A stretch of 53,359 nt of DNA, from positions 1 through 53,359 of the forward strand of contig JAKFVH010000307.1 in assembly GCA_021732285.1 (NCBI GenBank). Reading direction: 5' to 3'. The position numbers and the translations under genes were made by a program. Shown here piece by piece: positions 16,610 through 24,813 of the stretch. The notes under the pieces were generated by a model. The model ran no database searches. It saw only the letters and a list, made by a program, of their open reading frames with translations, and had not been told where the DNA came from. The stretch's first letter is position 1; each line of letters starts with the position of its first letter. This DNA comes from Reyranella sp. Lineage in GTDB: Bacteria > Pseudomonadota > Alphaproteobacteria > Reyranellales > Reyranellaceae.

Positions 16610-17284
16610 TCAGGTGATCGCCTGCCAGGGCTGCCCCTTGGTCGAGGCGCAGAAGCCGTTGAAGGTTTCGTAGACCTTGGCGTAGTTCGGCCCGGCCTTG
16701 AAGGTGTCGAGCCAGCGCTTGATGTTGGGATAGGCCGAGAAATCGCAATGGACAAGCTCGCCCGCCGTGGTGATGGCGGCGCCGAAATAATCCGCGACCG
16801 TGAGCTGGTTACCGACCAGGTACTTGTTGGAGCCGATGAAGTGGTCGTTGAGGATCTGCAACCAGATCTTCGACTTCTCCTTGCCGTAGGCGACCACGGC
16901 CTCCTGCACCTTGGCGTCCTCGCGCTTCAGGTGCGGGAAGAGCTGCGGATAGATCAGCCCATAGCCCCAGTCGCGATAGAAGTTGGAGTTGAACCAGTCC
17001 ATGACCTCGTTCACGCGAGCACGTTGCTTGATGTCTTTCGGGAAGGTCGGCGAATCGATCTTCTCCGCGAGGTAGCGCAGGATCGCCGCACTCTCGGTCA
17101 GCCGAAAGTCGCCGTCCTCGAGCATCGGGATCAGGTGGTTGGGATTGATCTTGCTGTAGGCCGGCTCGTAGTGCGCGCCTTTCAGGATGTCGACCACTTC
17201 CATGTCGCACTTGATGTTGTTGTCGGCAATGAACTGCATCACCGGACGACTCGTCGTGGATACCGGGTGCATGTAGAGCTTCAT
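16610..17284 (-). CDS. Glutathione S-transferase family protein
   Basis: A 224-residue protein from ATG 17284. It has a thioredoxin-like N-terminal domain (MKLYMHPVSTTSRPVMQFIA; NPNHLIPMLEDGDFRLTESAAILRYLAEK with the cis-Pro and the glutathione-binding E-S pair) and an all-helical C-terminal domain with QLTVADYFGAA. Ser or Thr near STTSRP would activate glutathione, as in theta/zeta-type enzymes. It is coupled to the VOC gene. Together they suggest conjugation and rearrangement of a small electrophile, which is an inference. Confidence 0.92.
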   Translation of the reverse strand: MKLYMHPVSTTSRPVMQFIADNNIKCDMEVVDILKGAHYEPAYSKINPNHLIPMLEDGDFRLTESAAILRYLAEKIDSPTFPKDIKQRARVNEVMDWFNSNFYRDWGYGLIYPQLFPHLKREDAKVQEAVVAYGKEKSKIWLQILNDHFIGSNKYLVGNQLTVADYFGAAITTAGELVHCDFSAYPNIKRWLDTFKAGPNYAKVYETFNGFCASTKGQPWQAIT

Positions 17285-17369
17285 GAAACCCTCCCTGGCT
17301 GTCACTGTTTGGAAGCTCCGGTTAGTCTAGTCCTCCTCGGTTACCAAATCACTTTGCACGGAGGTTCCC

Positions 17370-17696
17370 ATGATCATCGTAACCACTGAGAACATTGCCG
17401 GGCACCGAACGGTAACCACCCTGGGCCAGGTCTTCGGCGTGGTCGTGCGCAGCCGCGGCATCGGCGGCAACATCGTCGCCGGCCTGCGCTCGATCGTCGG
17501 CGGCGAGATCAGCGAGTACACCCAGATGCTGGAGGAGGCGCGCCGCCACGCCACCGACCGCATGGTGGCCAACGCCACCGCCATGGGCGCCAATGCCATC
17601 CTGATGATGCGCTTCGATTCTTCGGAGATCGGCCAGACCATGAGCGAGATCGTGGCTTACGGCACCGCCGCGGTCATCGAACCTCAGCGGACCTGA
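17370..17696 (+). CDS. YbjQ/UPF0145 family protein
   Basis: A 108-residue protein matching the YbjQ family: MIIVTTENIAGHRTVTTLGQ, then VRSRGIGGNIVAGLRSIVGGEISEYTQMLEEAR, and MGANAILMMRFDSSEIG. The family forms pentamers and has no established function. GGAGG precedes the ATG. It is followed 2 bases later by a small membrane-protein gene, and the YbjQ/membrane-protein pair is a common layout. Confidence 0.93.
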   Translation: MIIVTTENIAGHRTVTTLGQVFGVVVRSRGIGGNIVAGLRSIVGGEISEYTQMLEEARRHATDRMVANATAMGANAILMMRFDSSEIGQTMSEIVAYGTAAVIEPQRT

Positions 17697-17698
17697 CC

Positions 17699-17998
17699 GT
17701 GTTGCGCTCCGCCGTCCTGGCCGTGGGCGTGCTGATGCTGGCGGCGGGAATCGTCGCCGCCGGCCTCAGCCTGCCGGGCGCGCTGTGGCTCCTGATCGCG
17801 GGCGGCGTCATCACCGCGGGCACGCTGCTCGAGCGCGTGGTCTACAAGCCATTGCTGCGCGAAAAGCCGGGCGCGGGCTGGGTCAAAACTGCAGAGCGCT
17901 TCATCGATCCCGACACTGGTCAGCCGGTCGACGTCTTCTACAATCCCGCCACTGGCGAGCGGCAGTATGTGTCGCAGGAGCCAAACAAGAAGGCGTAA
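17699..17998 (+). CDS. Small membrane protein
   Basis: A 99-residue protein from GTG 17699. Two membrane helices (about residues 4-23 and 27-44) are followed by a soluble tail containing FIDPDTGQPVDVFYNPATGERQYV, a beta-hairpin-like segment. It is adjacent to ybjQ with a 2-base gap and ends 11 bases before the Bug-type gene. The function is unknown. Confidence 0.8.
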   Translation: MLRSAVLAVGVLMLAAGIVAAGLSLPGALWLLIAGGVITAGTLLERVVYKPLLREKPGAGWVKTAERFIDPDTGQPVDVFYNPATGERQYVSQEPNKKA

Positions 17999-18009
17999 GG
18001 GAGGACAGG

Positions 18010-18963
18010 ATGAGACTGCTCGGTTGGCTGGCGGCGATCGTGGCGGCAGGTGCGTTGCCGGCATCGGCGCAGGATTTCCCGAACAAGCCGATCCGCGTCA
18101 TCGCGCCGTTCGGCCCGGGCACCGCGACCGACACCGTGGCGCGCGTGATCGCGAACGAACTCGGCAAGCTCACCGGCCAGTCGGTGGTGGTCGAGAACAA
18201 ACCCGGCGCCGAAGGCCAGATCGGCGCGCAAGCGGCGGCCCAGGCCGCGCCCGATGGCTACACGCTGTTCATCACCACCCAGACCACGCAAGCGATGAAC
18301 CAGCACATCTACAAGTCGCTGATGTACGATCCGCTGAAGAGCTTCACCCCGGTGTGCGGGCTGACGCTCGGCGCGCAGGTCGTGATGGTGAAGAACGAAC
18401 TGCCGGTGAAGACGCTGGCCGAGTTCATCGCGCTCGCCAAGAAGGAGCCGGGCAAGCTCTCGTTCGGCAGCGGCAACGGTTCCAGCCGCGGCGGTGCCGA
18501 GCTGTTCCGCGTCATGGCCAAGATCGACCTTTTGGGCGTGCCCTACAAAACCCAGCCGCAGGCCGTCACCGACCTGATGGGCGGACGCATCGACATCATC
18601 TTCTCGGACTTCACGGCGGGGTTGCCGGCGGTGCTGGACGGCCGGGCGAGGGGCATCGCGGTGACCAGCAAGAAGCCGATCCCGGGGCTGGAGCAGTTCC
18701 CGACGGTCGATTCGACGGTGCCGGGCTTCGAGATGTGGGCATGGACTGCGGCCTACGTGCCGGCCGGCACGCCCAAGCCCATCGTCGACAAGCTGAACGC
18801 GCTGGTGCGCGAGGCGATGAAGTCGGAGGGCTACCTGACGCTGACGCGGACGACGTACGGCATCCCGTTCCCCGGCACGCCCGAGGAACTCGCGGCTTTC
18901 CAGGCGAGCGAGACCAAGAAGTGGGGCGAGATCGTCACCGTGGCGGGGATGAAGGAGCCTTAG
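18010..18963 (+). CDS. Bug/TctC-family tripartite tricarboxylate transporter substrate-binding protein
   Basis: A 317-residue periplasmic protein from ATG 18010, with signal peptide MRLLGWLAAIVAAGALPAS and the family opening FPNKPIRVIAPFGPGTATDTVARV. Further Bug marks are VVENKPGAEGQIGA, APDGYTLF and DLMGGRIDIIFSD. It captures a small carboxylate. The TctA/TctB membrane subunits are absent, as is usual for the many orphan Bug genes of such genomes. GGGAGGACAGG precedes the ATG. Confidence 0.93.
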   Translation: MRLLGWLAAIVAAGALPASAQDFPNKPIRVIAPFGPGTATDTVARVIANELGKLTGQSVVVENKPGAEGQIGAQAAAQAAPDGYTLFITTQTTQAMNQHIYKSLMYDPLKSFTPVCGLTLGAQVVMVKNELPVKTLAEFIALAKKEPGKLSFGSGNGSSRGGAELFRVMAKIDLLGVPYKTQPQAVTDLMGGRIDIIFSDFTAGLPAVLDGRARGIAVTSKKPIPGLEQFPTVDSTVPGFEMWAWTAAYVPAGTPKPIVDKLNALVREAMKSEGYLTLTRTTYGIPFPGTPEELAAFQASETKKWGEIVTVAGMKEP

Positions 18964-19038
18964 CTGGGGGCGCGCCACTCCAGTGGCGCGTCTTTGCCGG
19001 CCACTAATGACGCGCGACTGGAGTCGCGCGCCCCCAGC
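18963..19038. repeat. Composite palindrome, copy 2 (variant arms, CCACT word)
   Basis: The outer arms GCTGGGGGCGCG / CGCGCCCCCAGC (12 bp, perfect) enclose two small palindromes, CCACTCCAGTGG and CGACTGGAGTCG, and a 20-base centre. It lies between the convergent Bug and MFS genes and encodes the last residues and the stop of the MFS gene. Its left half is the reverse complement of the mini-palindrome at 29275-29294, linking it to the tandem copy there. Confidence 0.8.
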
Positions 19039-20197
19039 GAGCCGCTGCGAGTTGCCAGGCAGCCGATACCAGGACGCAGGCGGCCACGGCCCAGAATGCC
19101 GCGCGGTAGCTGACCGTCGAGGCGATCAGCGCAAACAGCGGCGGGCCGAAGACGGCACCCGAAAAGGCGAGGGCGGTCTGGACTGCCGCCACGGCCGCCG
19201 TCTCGCCGGTTGGCGAGAGGTGGGCGAACTCGGCCTGCGATGTGCCGTTCCAGCTGATGACGACCGAGCCGTAGCCGACGACGACCAGGGCGATCAGCCA
19301 GAACGGCGTGTCGGCTTCCAACAGGCCGATCGCGACGCAGCCCAGTGTCATGGCGATGCCCGTCCAGCCCAGGACCACCATGCGCGGAATGCGGTCGCCG
19401 AGCGCGCCGCTCACCAGCCGCATGCCCGTGCCGGCGAGCTGCGAGATCGACAGCAGGAGGCCGGCGCGAGCGATGCTGAGGGCGCAGTGCTCGTAGAGAT
19501 AGGTCACCAGATAGAAGGTGAAGGTGTGCTGGGCGATGACATAGACGAAGGCTGACCAGCCGAGCACGCGCAGCTGGGCATGGCCCAGCACGAACCGGAT
19601 CGAGCGCCAGATGCCGATCGACGGCGCGCCGGCGGTGACCACGACGTCGATGCGCGAGCGCAACAGCTCGACGACCAGGATCGCGGCGATTGCCATCGCG
19701 GCGGCAACCAGGCTGGCGCCGCGCCAACCGAAATGGGCCAGCAGGAAAGGGAAGACGACGCCGGCCAGGGCAAAGCCGATCGGCACGCCGGTCTGCTTGA
19801 TCGAGAAGACGATGCCGAACCATTGGCGCGGCACCCGCTGGGCCAGCACATGCGCCGAGGCGGGATTGATCGGCCCTTGCGCGGCGCCGATGAACATCAC
19901 GGCGATCACGGTCGCCGCGACCAGCGCCAGGGCATTGAAGGCAAGCCCGATGGCGGCCATCAGCAGGGCGAACTGGCAGATCCTCACGGCCCCCAGCCGC
20001 ACGATGGGCCCGGCCGCGAACAGCGCCAAGACGGCGGCGACGGCATAGATGATGGCGGTGAAGATGCCGACCAGCTTGGGATCGATCGCGAGGTCCTTCG
20101 CGACCGCCGGCATCATCACGCCGAGCGCCAACACGCAGAGCGAGATCATCGCCTGGATGGCCAGCATGGTGGCCACCGGGACGATGGCGGTCTTCAT
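19004..20197 (-). CDS. MFS transporter
   Basis: A 397-residue 12-helix protein. The start is placed at ATG 20197 (MKTAIVPVATMLAIQAM); a GTG at 20206 is too close to its Shine-Dalgarno. The DxxGRR-like loop is degenerate (AAGPIVRLGAVRI), and the loop 8-9 motif is SGALGDRIPRM. The family covers CynX-type and oxalate/carboxylate carriers. It lies downstream of the CoA-pathway genes on the same strand, so it may import their substrate. The C-terminal tail (WGRATPVARH) is encoded by the neighbouring palindrome. Confidence 0.88.
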   Translation of the reverse strand: MKTAIVPVATMLAIQAMISLCVLALGVMMPAVAKDLAIDPKLVGIFTAIIYAVAAVLALFAAGPIVRLGAVRICQFALLMAAIGLAFNALALVAATVIAVMFIGAAQGPINPASAHVLAQRVPRQWFGIVFSIKQTGVPIGFALAGVVFPFLLAHFGWRGASLVAAAMAIAAILVVELLRSRIDVVVTAGAPSIGIWRSIRFVLGHAQLRVLGWSAFVYVIAQHTFTFYLVTYLYEHCALSIARAGLLLSISQLAGTGMRLVSGALGDRIPRMVVLGWTGIAMTLGCVAIGLLEADTPFWLIALVVVGYGSVVISWNGTSQAEFAHLSPTGETAAVAAVQTALAFSGAVFGPPLFALIASTVSYRAAFWAVAACVLVSAAWQLAAARWGRATPVARH

Positions 20198-20207
20198 GGA
20201 AGGCACG

Positions 20208-20313
20208 CCTCACCCTGAGGAGGCCCGAAGGGCCGTCTCGAAGGGTGGGCAACAGGCGCGGTGCTCGTGCCCACCCTTCGAGACGGGCGCTGCGCGCCCT
20301 CCTCAGGGTGAGG
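20208..20313. repeat. Long interrupted palindrome (CCTCACCCTGAGG type)
   Basis: The outer arms CCTCACCCTGAGGAGG and CCTCCTCAGGGTGAGG pair, and the inner arms TCTCGAAGGGTGGGCA and TGCCCACCCTTCGAGA pair again, with small GC hairpins between them. It fills the space between the lyase and MFS genes. Repeats of this kind are abundant in Bradyrhizobium-like alphaproteobacteria. Confidence 0.85.
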
Positions 20314-20332
20314 TGTACGGTGCATCGACCGA

Positions 20333-21247
20333 CTACATCCCGTAGAGGTCGGCCTTGTTCAGCACCGTGTTGCGCAGGATGCGGATCGAGGCCACGTCGA
20401 CCATGACGCCGTCGACGTTGATGGCGCCCAGGCCCTGCGCCTCGGCCTCGGCATAGGCCTTCTCGAGCTTTCTAGCCCGCGCGACATCCTCGGGTTTCGG
20501 CGAGTAGATTTCCAGCGCATGCTCGATCTGCGAGGGATGGATCGCCCACTTGCCGACGCAGCCCAGGATCATCGAGCGCCTGCACTCCTCGCGATAAGTC
20601 TCGGGGTTCTTGAAGTCGGCGAACGGGCCGTCGACCGGGTCGATGCCGGCGGCGCGGCAGGCCATCACCAGCCGGAAGCGCGCGTAGTGCCAGAGGTCGC
20701 CCGGGTAGCCATCGTTGGTGCCGACGTTCTTGTTGGTGACGCCCATCGAGGCCGAGAAGTCGCCCATGCCGAACACCAGGCATTCGAGCCGCGGCGTCGA
20801 CTTGGCGATGGCGTCGACGTTCTGCATGCCCTCGACCTCCTCGATCAGGGCTTCGAGGCCGATGCGGTTCTTGAGCTTCAGCTTCTTCTCGAGCTGATGC
20901 AGCAGTTTGTCGGCGAACAGCACGTCGGCCGGGGTCATGACCTTCGTCATCATGATGGTGTCGAGATGCTCGCCCGCGCCCTCGACGACCTCGATGATGT
21001 CCTCGAAGGCGTACTCGGTGGTGAGGTCGTTGATGCGCACGCAGCGCGTCTTGCCCTGCCAGTTCAGCGTCTTCAGCGCCTCGACGATCTTCTTGCGCGC
21101 GTCGCGCTTCTGGCTGGGGGCGACGGCGTCCTCGAGGTCGAGGAAGACATGGTCGGCCTTCGATTCGGATGCCTTCTGCATCATCTTCTCGCTCGAGCCG
21201 GGCGTGGAAAGCTGCACGCGGCGGGCGCGGCGTGGACGGTCGGTCAT
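20333..21247 (-). CDS. CitE-like CoA-ester lyase (HpcH/HpaI family)
   Basis: A 304-residue TIM-barrel protein from ATG 21247. CoA-ester lyases split malyl-, beta-methylmalyl- or citramalyl-CoA into acetyl- or propionyl-CoA plus an oxoacid. Visible motifs are DLEDAVAP (37-44), CVRIND (69-74, with Arg71), LEALIEEVEGMQN (131-143, metal-binding Glu) and FGMGDFSAS (159-167, metal-binding Asp163). It is the last enzyme gene of the minus-strand CoA cluster. With the CoA transferase and MaoC hydratases upstream, citramalyl-CoA lyase or beta-methylmalyl-CoA lyase is the best guess. The longer frame to 21427 runs through hairpin repeats and is rejected. Confidence 0.88.
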   Translation of the reverse strand: MTDRPRRARRVQLSTPGSSEKMMQKASESKADHVFLDLEDAVAPSQKRDARKKIVEALKTLNWQGKTRCVRINDLTTEYAFEDIIEVVEGAGEHLDTIMMTKVMTPADVLFADKLLHQLEKKLKLKNRIGLEALIEEVEGMQNVDAIAKSTPRLECLVFGMGDFSASMGVTNKNVGTNDGYPGDLWHYARFRLVMACRAAGIDPVDGPFADFKNPETYREECRRSMILGCVGKWAIHPSQIEHALEIYSPKPEDVARARKLEKAYAEAEAQGLGAINVDGVMVDVASIRILRNTVLNKADLYGM

Positions 21248-21273
21248 GTCATGTCTCCTAAGAGCGGCTTCCG

Positions 21274-21305
21274 AATGGGTGGAACCGCGTGCGGTTCCAC
21301 CCATT
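21274..21305. repeat. Hairpin between lyase and CoA transferase genes (15-bp stem)
   Basis: AATGGGTGGAACCGC pairs perfectly with GCGGTTCCACCCATT across a 2-base loop. It lies 27 bases upstream of the lyase start, so in mRNA it is in that gene's leader. Confidence 0.85.
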
Positions 21306-21340
21306 TGGAAACGCGCGTGGCGCACACCTTGGTTTATACG

Positions 21341-21380
21341 GCACATTCCGTCCGGCTGATTCCAGCCGGACGGAATGTGC
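21341..21380. repeat. Hairpin directly after the CoA transferase stop (17-bp stem)
   Basis: GCACATTCCGTCCGGCT pairs perfectly with AGCCGGACGGAATGTGC across 6 bases, immediately after the minus-strand stop codon at 21381. No U-tract follows, so it could be a processing or stabilising structure rather than a full terminator. Confidence 0.85.
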
Positions 21381-22595
21381 TTAGGCAACGATCTTTTCGG
21401 CCCGAAGACGCGCAATATCCGCGCCACCCAGGCCGAGACGGGTCAGATACTCATCGGTGTGCTCGCCCAGCAAGGGGGCGCGATGGCGCACGCGGCCGGG
21501 TGTCTCGCTCATCTTGATGGCGACGCCCGCTACTTTCATGTCGCCGTCGAGCCCGGGGTGGGGCACGGACACGACCATGTCACGGGCGGCGAAGTGGGGG
21601 TTGGCGAAGACGTCGCGCACGTCGTTGACCGGGGCGAACGGTACCTGGCCGCCGAGATGGGCTAAAAGCTCCTGCTTGGTGCGCTGGCTGGTGAAAGCCG
21701 AGACCGCGGCGATGATCTCGTCCTGGTGCGCGCGTCGGTCCTGCACCGTGCCGAGCCGCGGGTCGGCGCCCATCTCCGGCCGGCCGATCAGGCGGCACAG
21801 GGTCGGGAAGTGCGTGTCGGCGTGGGCCGCGATGGTGACGTGGCCGTCCTTGGCCGGGAACATGCCGAACGGGCAGAGCAGGGGATGGTGGTTGCCCTCC
21901 GGCACCGGCACGCCGCCGGTGAAGGCGTGCTGGTGCACGATGCGCTCGCACATCGACAGGATGGCGTCGACCATGCCGACATCGACGAACTGGCCGCGGC
22001 CGGTCTTGTGGGCGCGCAGGATGGCGCTGACGATGCCGACGGCGCACATGGTGGCGGGCATCAGGTCGCCGATGCCGGGGCCGACCTTCATCGGCGTGTG
22101 GGCGTCGGGACCGGTGATCGCCATGACGCCGCCGAAGGCCTGGGCGACCACGTCGTAGGCCGGCCAGTCGGTGTAGGGGCTTCTACCGGTGCGCCAGTCG
22201 CCGAAGCCGCGGATGGTGGCGTAGACCAGCTTGGGAAAGCGTTCGTGCAGGGTCTCGTAGCCGAGACCGAGGCGATCCATGACGCCGCCGCGATAGTTCT
22301 CGACCACGGCATCGGCGCCCTCGCACAGCCGCATCACCAGCTCGCGTCCCTCGGGACGTTTCAGGTCGATGGCGATCGACTTTTTGTTGCGGTTCACTGA
22401 GGCGAAGTAGCCGCCGAACGCTTTCAAATTGTCGTCGGCGTGGTATGGCCCGACGATGCGCGTATGGTCGCCGTCGAGCGGTTCGACCTTGATGATCTCG
22501 GCCCCTTGGTCGGCCAGCAGCATGGTGCAAAAGGGGCCGGCCAGCATCTGGGTGAGATCGACGATCCGGACCCCATCCAAGGCACCGGTCGTCAT
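21381..22595 (-). CDS. Family III CoA transferase (CaiB/BaiF)
   Basis: A 404-residue protein from ATG 22595. It has the family start GVRIVDLTQMLAGPFCTMLLADQGAEIIKVE, NRNKKSIAIDLKRPEGRE and AVVENYRGGVMDRLGLGY. The catalytic Asp is Asp210 in VDVGMVDAIL. These interlocked dimers move CoA between carboxylic acids in the cytoplasm. In this cluster it would activate the dicarboxylate substrate. Its start codon and the GGAAG Shine-Dalgarno lie in the arm of a composite palindrome, which means the repeat supplies the translation signal. Confidence 0.92.
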   Translation of the reverse strand: MTTGALDGVRIVDLTQMLAGPFCTMLLADQGAEIIKVEPLDGDHTRIVGPYHADDNLKAFGGYFASVNRNKKSIAIDLKRPEGRELVMRLCEGADAVVENYRGGVMDRLGLGYETLHERFPKLVYATIRGFGDWRTGRSPYTDWPAYDVVAQAFGGVMAITGPDAHTPMKVGPGIGDLMPATMCAVGIVSAILRAHKTGRGQFVDVGMVDAILSMCERIVHQHAFTGGVPVPEGNHHPLLCPFGMFPAKDGHVTIAAHADTHFPTLCRLIGRPEMGADPRLGTVQDRRAHQDEIIAAVSAFTSQRTKQELLAHLGGQVPFAPVNDVRDVFANPHFAARDMVVSVPHPGLDGDMKVAGVAIKMSETPGRVRHRAPLLGEHTDEYLTRLGLGGADIARLRAEKIVA

Positions 22596-22666
22596 GGTCT
22601 TCCGGACCGCGCGCGTCCCGCGCGCTCATGAGGCGCGCGAGACGCGCGCGGTCCGGAAGAGCATGA
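22592..22666. repeat. Composite palindrome, copy 3 (GCGCG word) over the CoA transferase start
   Basis: The outer arms TCATGGTCTTCCGGACCGC and GCGGTCCGGAAGAGCATGA pair with one interruption. Two GCGCG hairpins surround a centre GCTCATGAG. The CAT at 22593-22595 is the complement of the CoA transferase ATG. It lies between the MaoC and CoA transferase genes of one operon. Confidence 0.85.
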
Positions 22667-22671
22667 GCAAG

Positions 22672-23151
22672 TCATTTGTTCCCCCAATGGCTGCGCCGCT
22701 TGATCAACACCGTGCGCTCGCCTTCGAAGATGTGCTTGTCGTCCTGGTTCACGCCGTAGTGCTTGAAGCGCACGACGCCGGCATCGGCCTGCTTGGCGGC
22801 GCTGGTCTCCAGCACCTCGCTGTAACAATAGAGCGTGTCGCCATGATAGAGCGGCCCCTTCAGCCGGATCTTGTCCATGCCGAGCTCCATCAGGGCGTTC
22901 TCGGCGGTGTCCTCGGCGGCGAGCCCGATGCACATGGAGATGGTGACGCCGCCAAAGCCCAGGCGTTGGCCGTAGTTGGTCGACTTGGTCAGGTGCTCGT
23001 TGAAGTGCGCCTCGGCCGTATTCATGGTCACATTGGTGATCCAGACCTGCTCCATCGGCTCCACGGTCTTGCCGCGCGCATGCTTCAGCACGTCGCCGAC
23101 CTTGAAATCCTCGAAATAGTTGGCCTTGCCGGTGAGGGAGGAGACCTTCAT
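22672..23151 (-). CDS. MaoC-like hotdog-fold (de)hydratase, first copy
   Basis: A 159-residue protein from ATG 23151. It follows the MaoC layout: YFEDFKVGDVLKHARGKTVE at the start, a central helix region NTAEAHFNEHLTKSTNYGQRLGFGGVT, and KIRLKGPLYHGDTLYCYSEVLE at the dimer strand. The classical GDxNPxH hydratase motif is not intact; His in AHFNEH may substitute. It overlaps the acyl-CoA dehydrogenase stop by ATGA-type coupling. It probably hydrates an unsaturated acyl-CoA such as mesaconyl- or itaconyl-CoA, perhaps with the second copy. Confidence 0.88.
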   Translation of the reverse strand: MKVSSLTGKANYFEDFKVGDVLKHARGKTVEPMEQVWITNVTMNTAEAHFNEHLTKSTNYGQRLGFGGVTISMCIGLAAEDTAENALMELGMDKIRLKGPLYHGDTLYCYSEVLETSAAKQADAGVVRFKHYGVNQDDKHIFEGERTVLIKRRSHWGNK

Positions 23152-24311
23152 CAGTTCCTCCCGCGTCCCAGCAGCCGGTCGGAGATGATGCGCTTCTGGA
23201 TCTCCGACGTGCCTTCGAAGATCTTGGTGAGCCTGGCGTCACGCCAGTGGCGCTCGACGGCGTGGAGCGTGGTGTAGCCCGCGCCGCCATGGATCTGGAT
23301 GCCCTCGCTGCACACGCGCTCGGCCATCTCCGAGGCGAACAGCTTCACCATCGAGGCTTCCTTGTCGCAGCGCTGGCCGGTGTCGATCTGCTCGCAGACG
23401 AAGTAGTTGAGCTGGCGCGCCGCCTCGATCTGGGTCGCCATCTCGGCGATCTTGAAGCGGATCGCCTGGAACTCGGAGATCGATCGGCCGAATTGCTTGC
23501 GGTCGTTGGCGTACTTGATCGAATCGTCGAGCGCGCCCTGAGCCAGGCCGATGGCGCGGGCCGCGGTATGGGCACGGGCGGTCTCGAGGCCCGAGGTAGC
23601 GTAGTAGAAGGCCTTGCCTTCCTCGCCGATCATATTGGCGGCGTCGACGCGGAAGTTGTCGAAGGCCAGCTCATAGGTCTTCCAGCCGAAGTAGCCGATC
23701 TTGGGGATCGGCGCGCCGCTGATGCCCTTGGGCAGGGTGCCGCGCTTCTTCTCGACGAAGAACATGGAGAGGCCCATGTGCCGCTTGCCGGCCGGCGGAT
23801 CGGAAGTGCGGGCGATGATGATCAGGAAGTCGGCGCCGTCGGCGAAGGTGCACCAGTACTTGTTGCCGCTGATCAGATAGCCCGAGCCGTCCTTCCTGGC
23901 GCGGCAGGAGATGTTGGCGACGTCGGAGCCGGCATTGGGCTCGGACATCGAGAACGCGCCGAGGAAGGAGCCGGTGGCCATGCGCGGCAGGTAGCGCGCA
24001 CGCTGCTCCTCGCTCATCTCCTGCGCGCCGATCAGCAGGTTGCCGCGGGCGATCAGCGAGGCGACGCTCATCCAGCCGCGCGACAGCTCCTCGGTCACCA
24101 GGCAGTACTCGAAGCAGCCCAAGCCGAGCCCGCCGTACTTCTCGGGGATCAGGATGCCGAAGTATCCCAGCTCGGCCATCTTGTCCCTGAGGTCCATCGG
24201 GATGTCGCCCTTCTCGGGATCGAGCTTGTTGGCGACTGGCAAAACCTCGTTGAGGGTGAATTCGCGCGCCTGCTCCTGGATCATGCGGCGCTCTTCGGTG
24301 ATGTAGGGCAT
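23151..24311 (-). CDS. Acyl-CoA dehydrogenase
   Basis: A 386-residue flavoprotein from ATG 24311. It has the helical N-terminal domain, MSEPNAGSDVANISCRA and YLISGNKYWCTFADGADFLIIIART (FAD and substrate strands), RKQFGRSISEFQAIRFKIAEM, and the C-terminal IHGGAGYTTLHAVERHWRDARLTKIFEGTSEIQKRII. The catalytic base is Glu366 in FEGTSE. It oxidises an acyl-CoA to the 2-enoyl form and feeds electrons to ETF. Its place between two MaoC genes suggests it makes their substrate. It overlaps the downstream MaoC start by one base and lies 4 bases from the upstream MaoC gene. Confidence 0.95.
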   Translation of the reverse strand: MPYITEERRMIQEQAREFTLNEVLPVANKLDPEKGDIPMDLRDKMAELGYFGILIPEKYGGLGLGCFEYCLVTEELSRGWMSVASLIARGNLLIGAQEMSEEQRARYLPRMATGSFLGAFSMSEPNAGSDVANISCRARKDGSGYLISGNKYWCTFADGADFLIIIARTSDPPAGKRHMGLSMFFVEKKRGTLPKGISGAPIPKIGYFGWKTYELAFDNFRVDAANMIGEEGKAFYYATSGLETARAHTAARAIGLAQGALDDSIKYANDRKQFGRSISEFQAIRFKIAEMATQIEAARQLNYFVCEQIDTGQRCDKEASMVKLFASEMAERVCSEGIQIHGGAGYTTLHAVERHWRDARLTKIFEGTSEIQKRIISDRLLGRGRN

Positions 24312-24315
24312 GGTT

Positions 24316-24801
24316 TTAAGCGTTCCTGAGACGCACGAGGTTGGTGCGCTTGAAGTCGATGGCGAGCTCTTCGCGCTGGTTAAAGCCCTTGGTGTGCCAG
24401 GTGACGATGCCGAACCCCTTGTGGGAGTCCGAGGTGCGCCGGTCGAGCACGACGGATTCGGCCCGGAGCGAATCCCCGGGATAGACGGGTTGGTGATAGC
24501 TGAGTTCGTTGACGCCGAGGAATGGCCCGCCGCCTTCGCTCAGATCCTCGACGGTGAGGCCGAACACCGTGGTGAAGACGAGCAGCGGGTTGACGACGAT
24601 GCCGGGATGGCCGTGGGCGCGGGCATAGGCGGCGTTGAAGTAGTGCGGATTGAAGTGCAGCGTCAGCGTCGAGAAGAGGGTGCTCTCCGACTCGGTGACC
24701 GTGCGACCCCAATGGTGCTTGAACACGCGGCCGGGCTCGAAGTCCTCATAGCGGTTCCCTTTCGGGACCAGCCGGGCCCGCGTCCTGAAATCCTCTGCCA
24801 T
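24316..24801 (-). CDS. MaoC-like hotdog-fold (de)hydratase, second copy
   Basis: A 161-residue protein from ATG 24801 (GAGAGG upstream). Visible parts are YEDFEPGRVFKHHWGRTVTESES, then LFSTLTLHFNPHYFNAAYARAHGHPG with His in the hydratase position, and LSYHQPVYPGDSLRAESVVLDRR. It differs clearly from the first copy, so this is not a recent duplication. It may act alone or pair with the 22672-23151 protein, as in hydratases built from two hotdog halves. Confidence 0.88.
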   Translation of the reverse strand: MAEDFRTRARLVPKGNRYEDFEPGRVFKHHWGRTVTESESTLFSTLTLHFNPHYFNAAYARAHGHPGIVVNPLLVFTTVFGLTVEDLSEGGGPFLGVNELSYHQPVYPGDSLRAESVVLDRRTSDSHKGFGIVTWHTKGFNQREELAIDFKRTNLVRLRNA

Positions 24802-24813
24802 TCCCTCTCCTCA

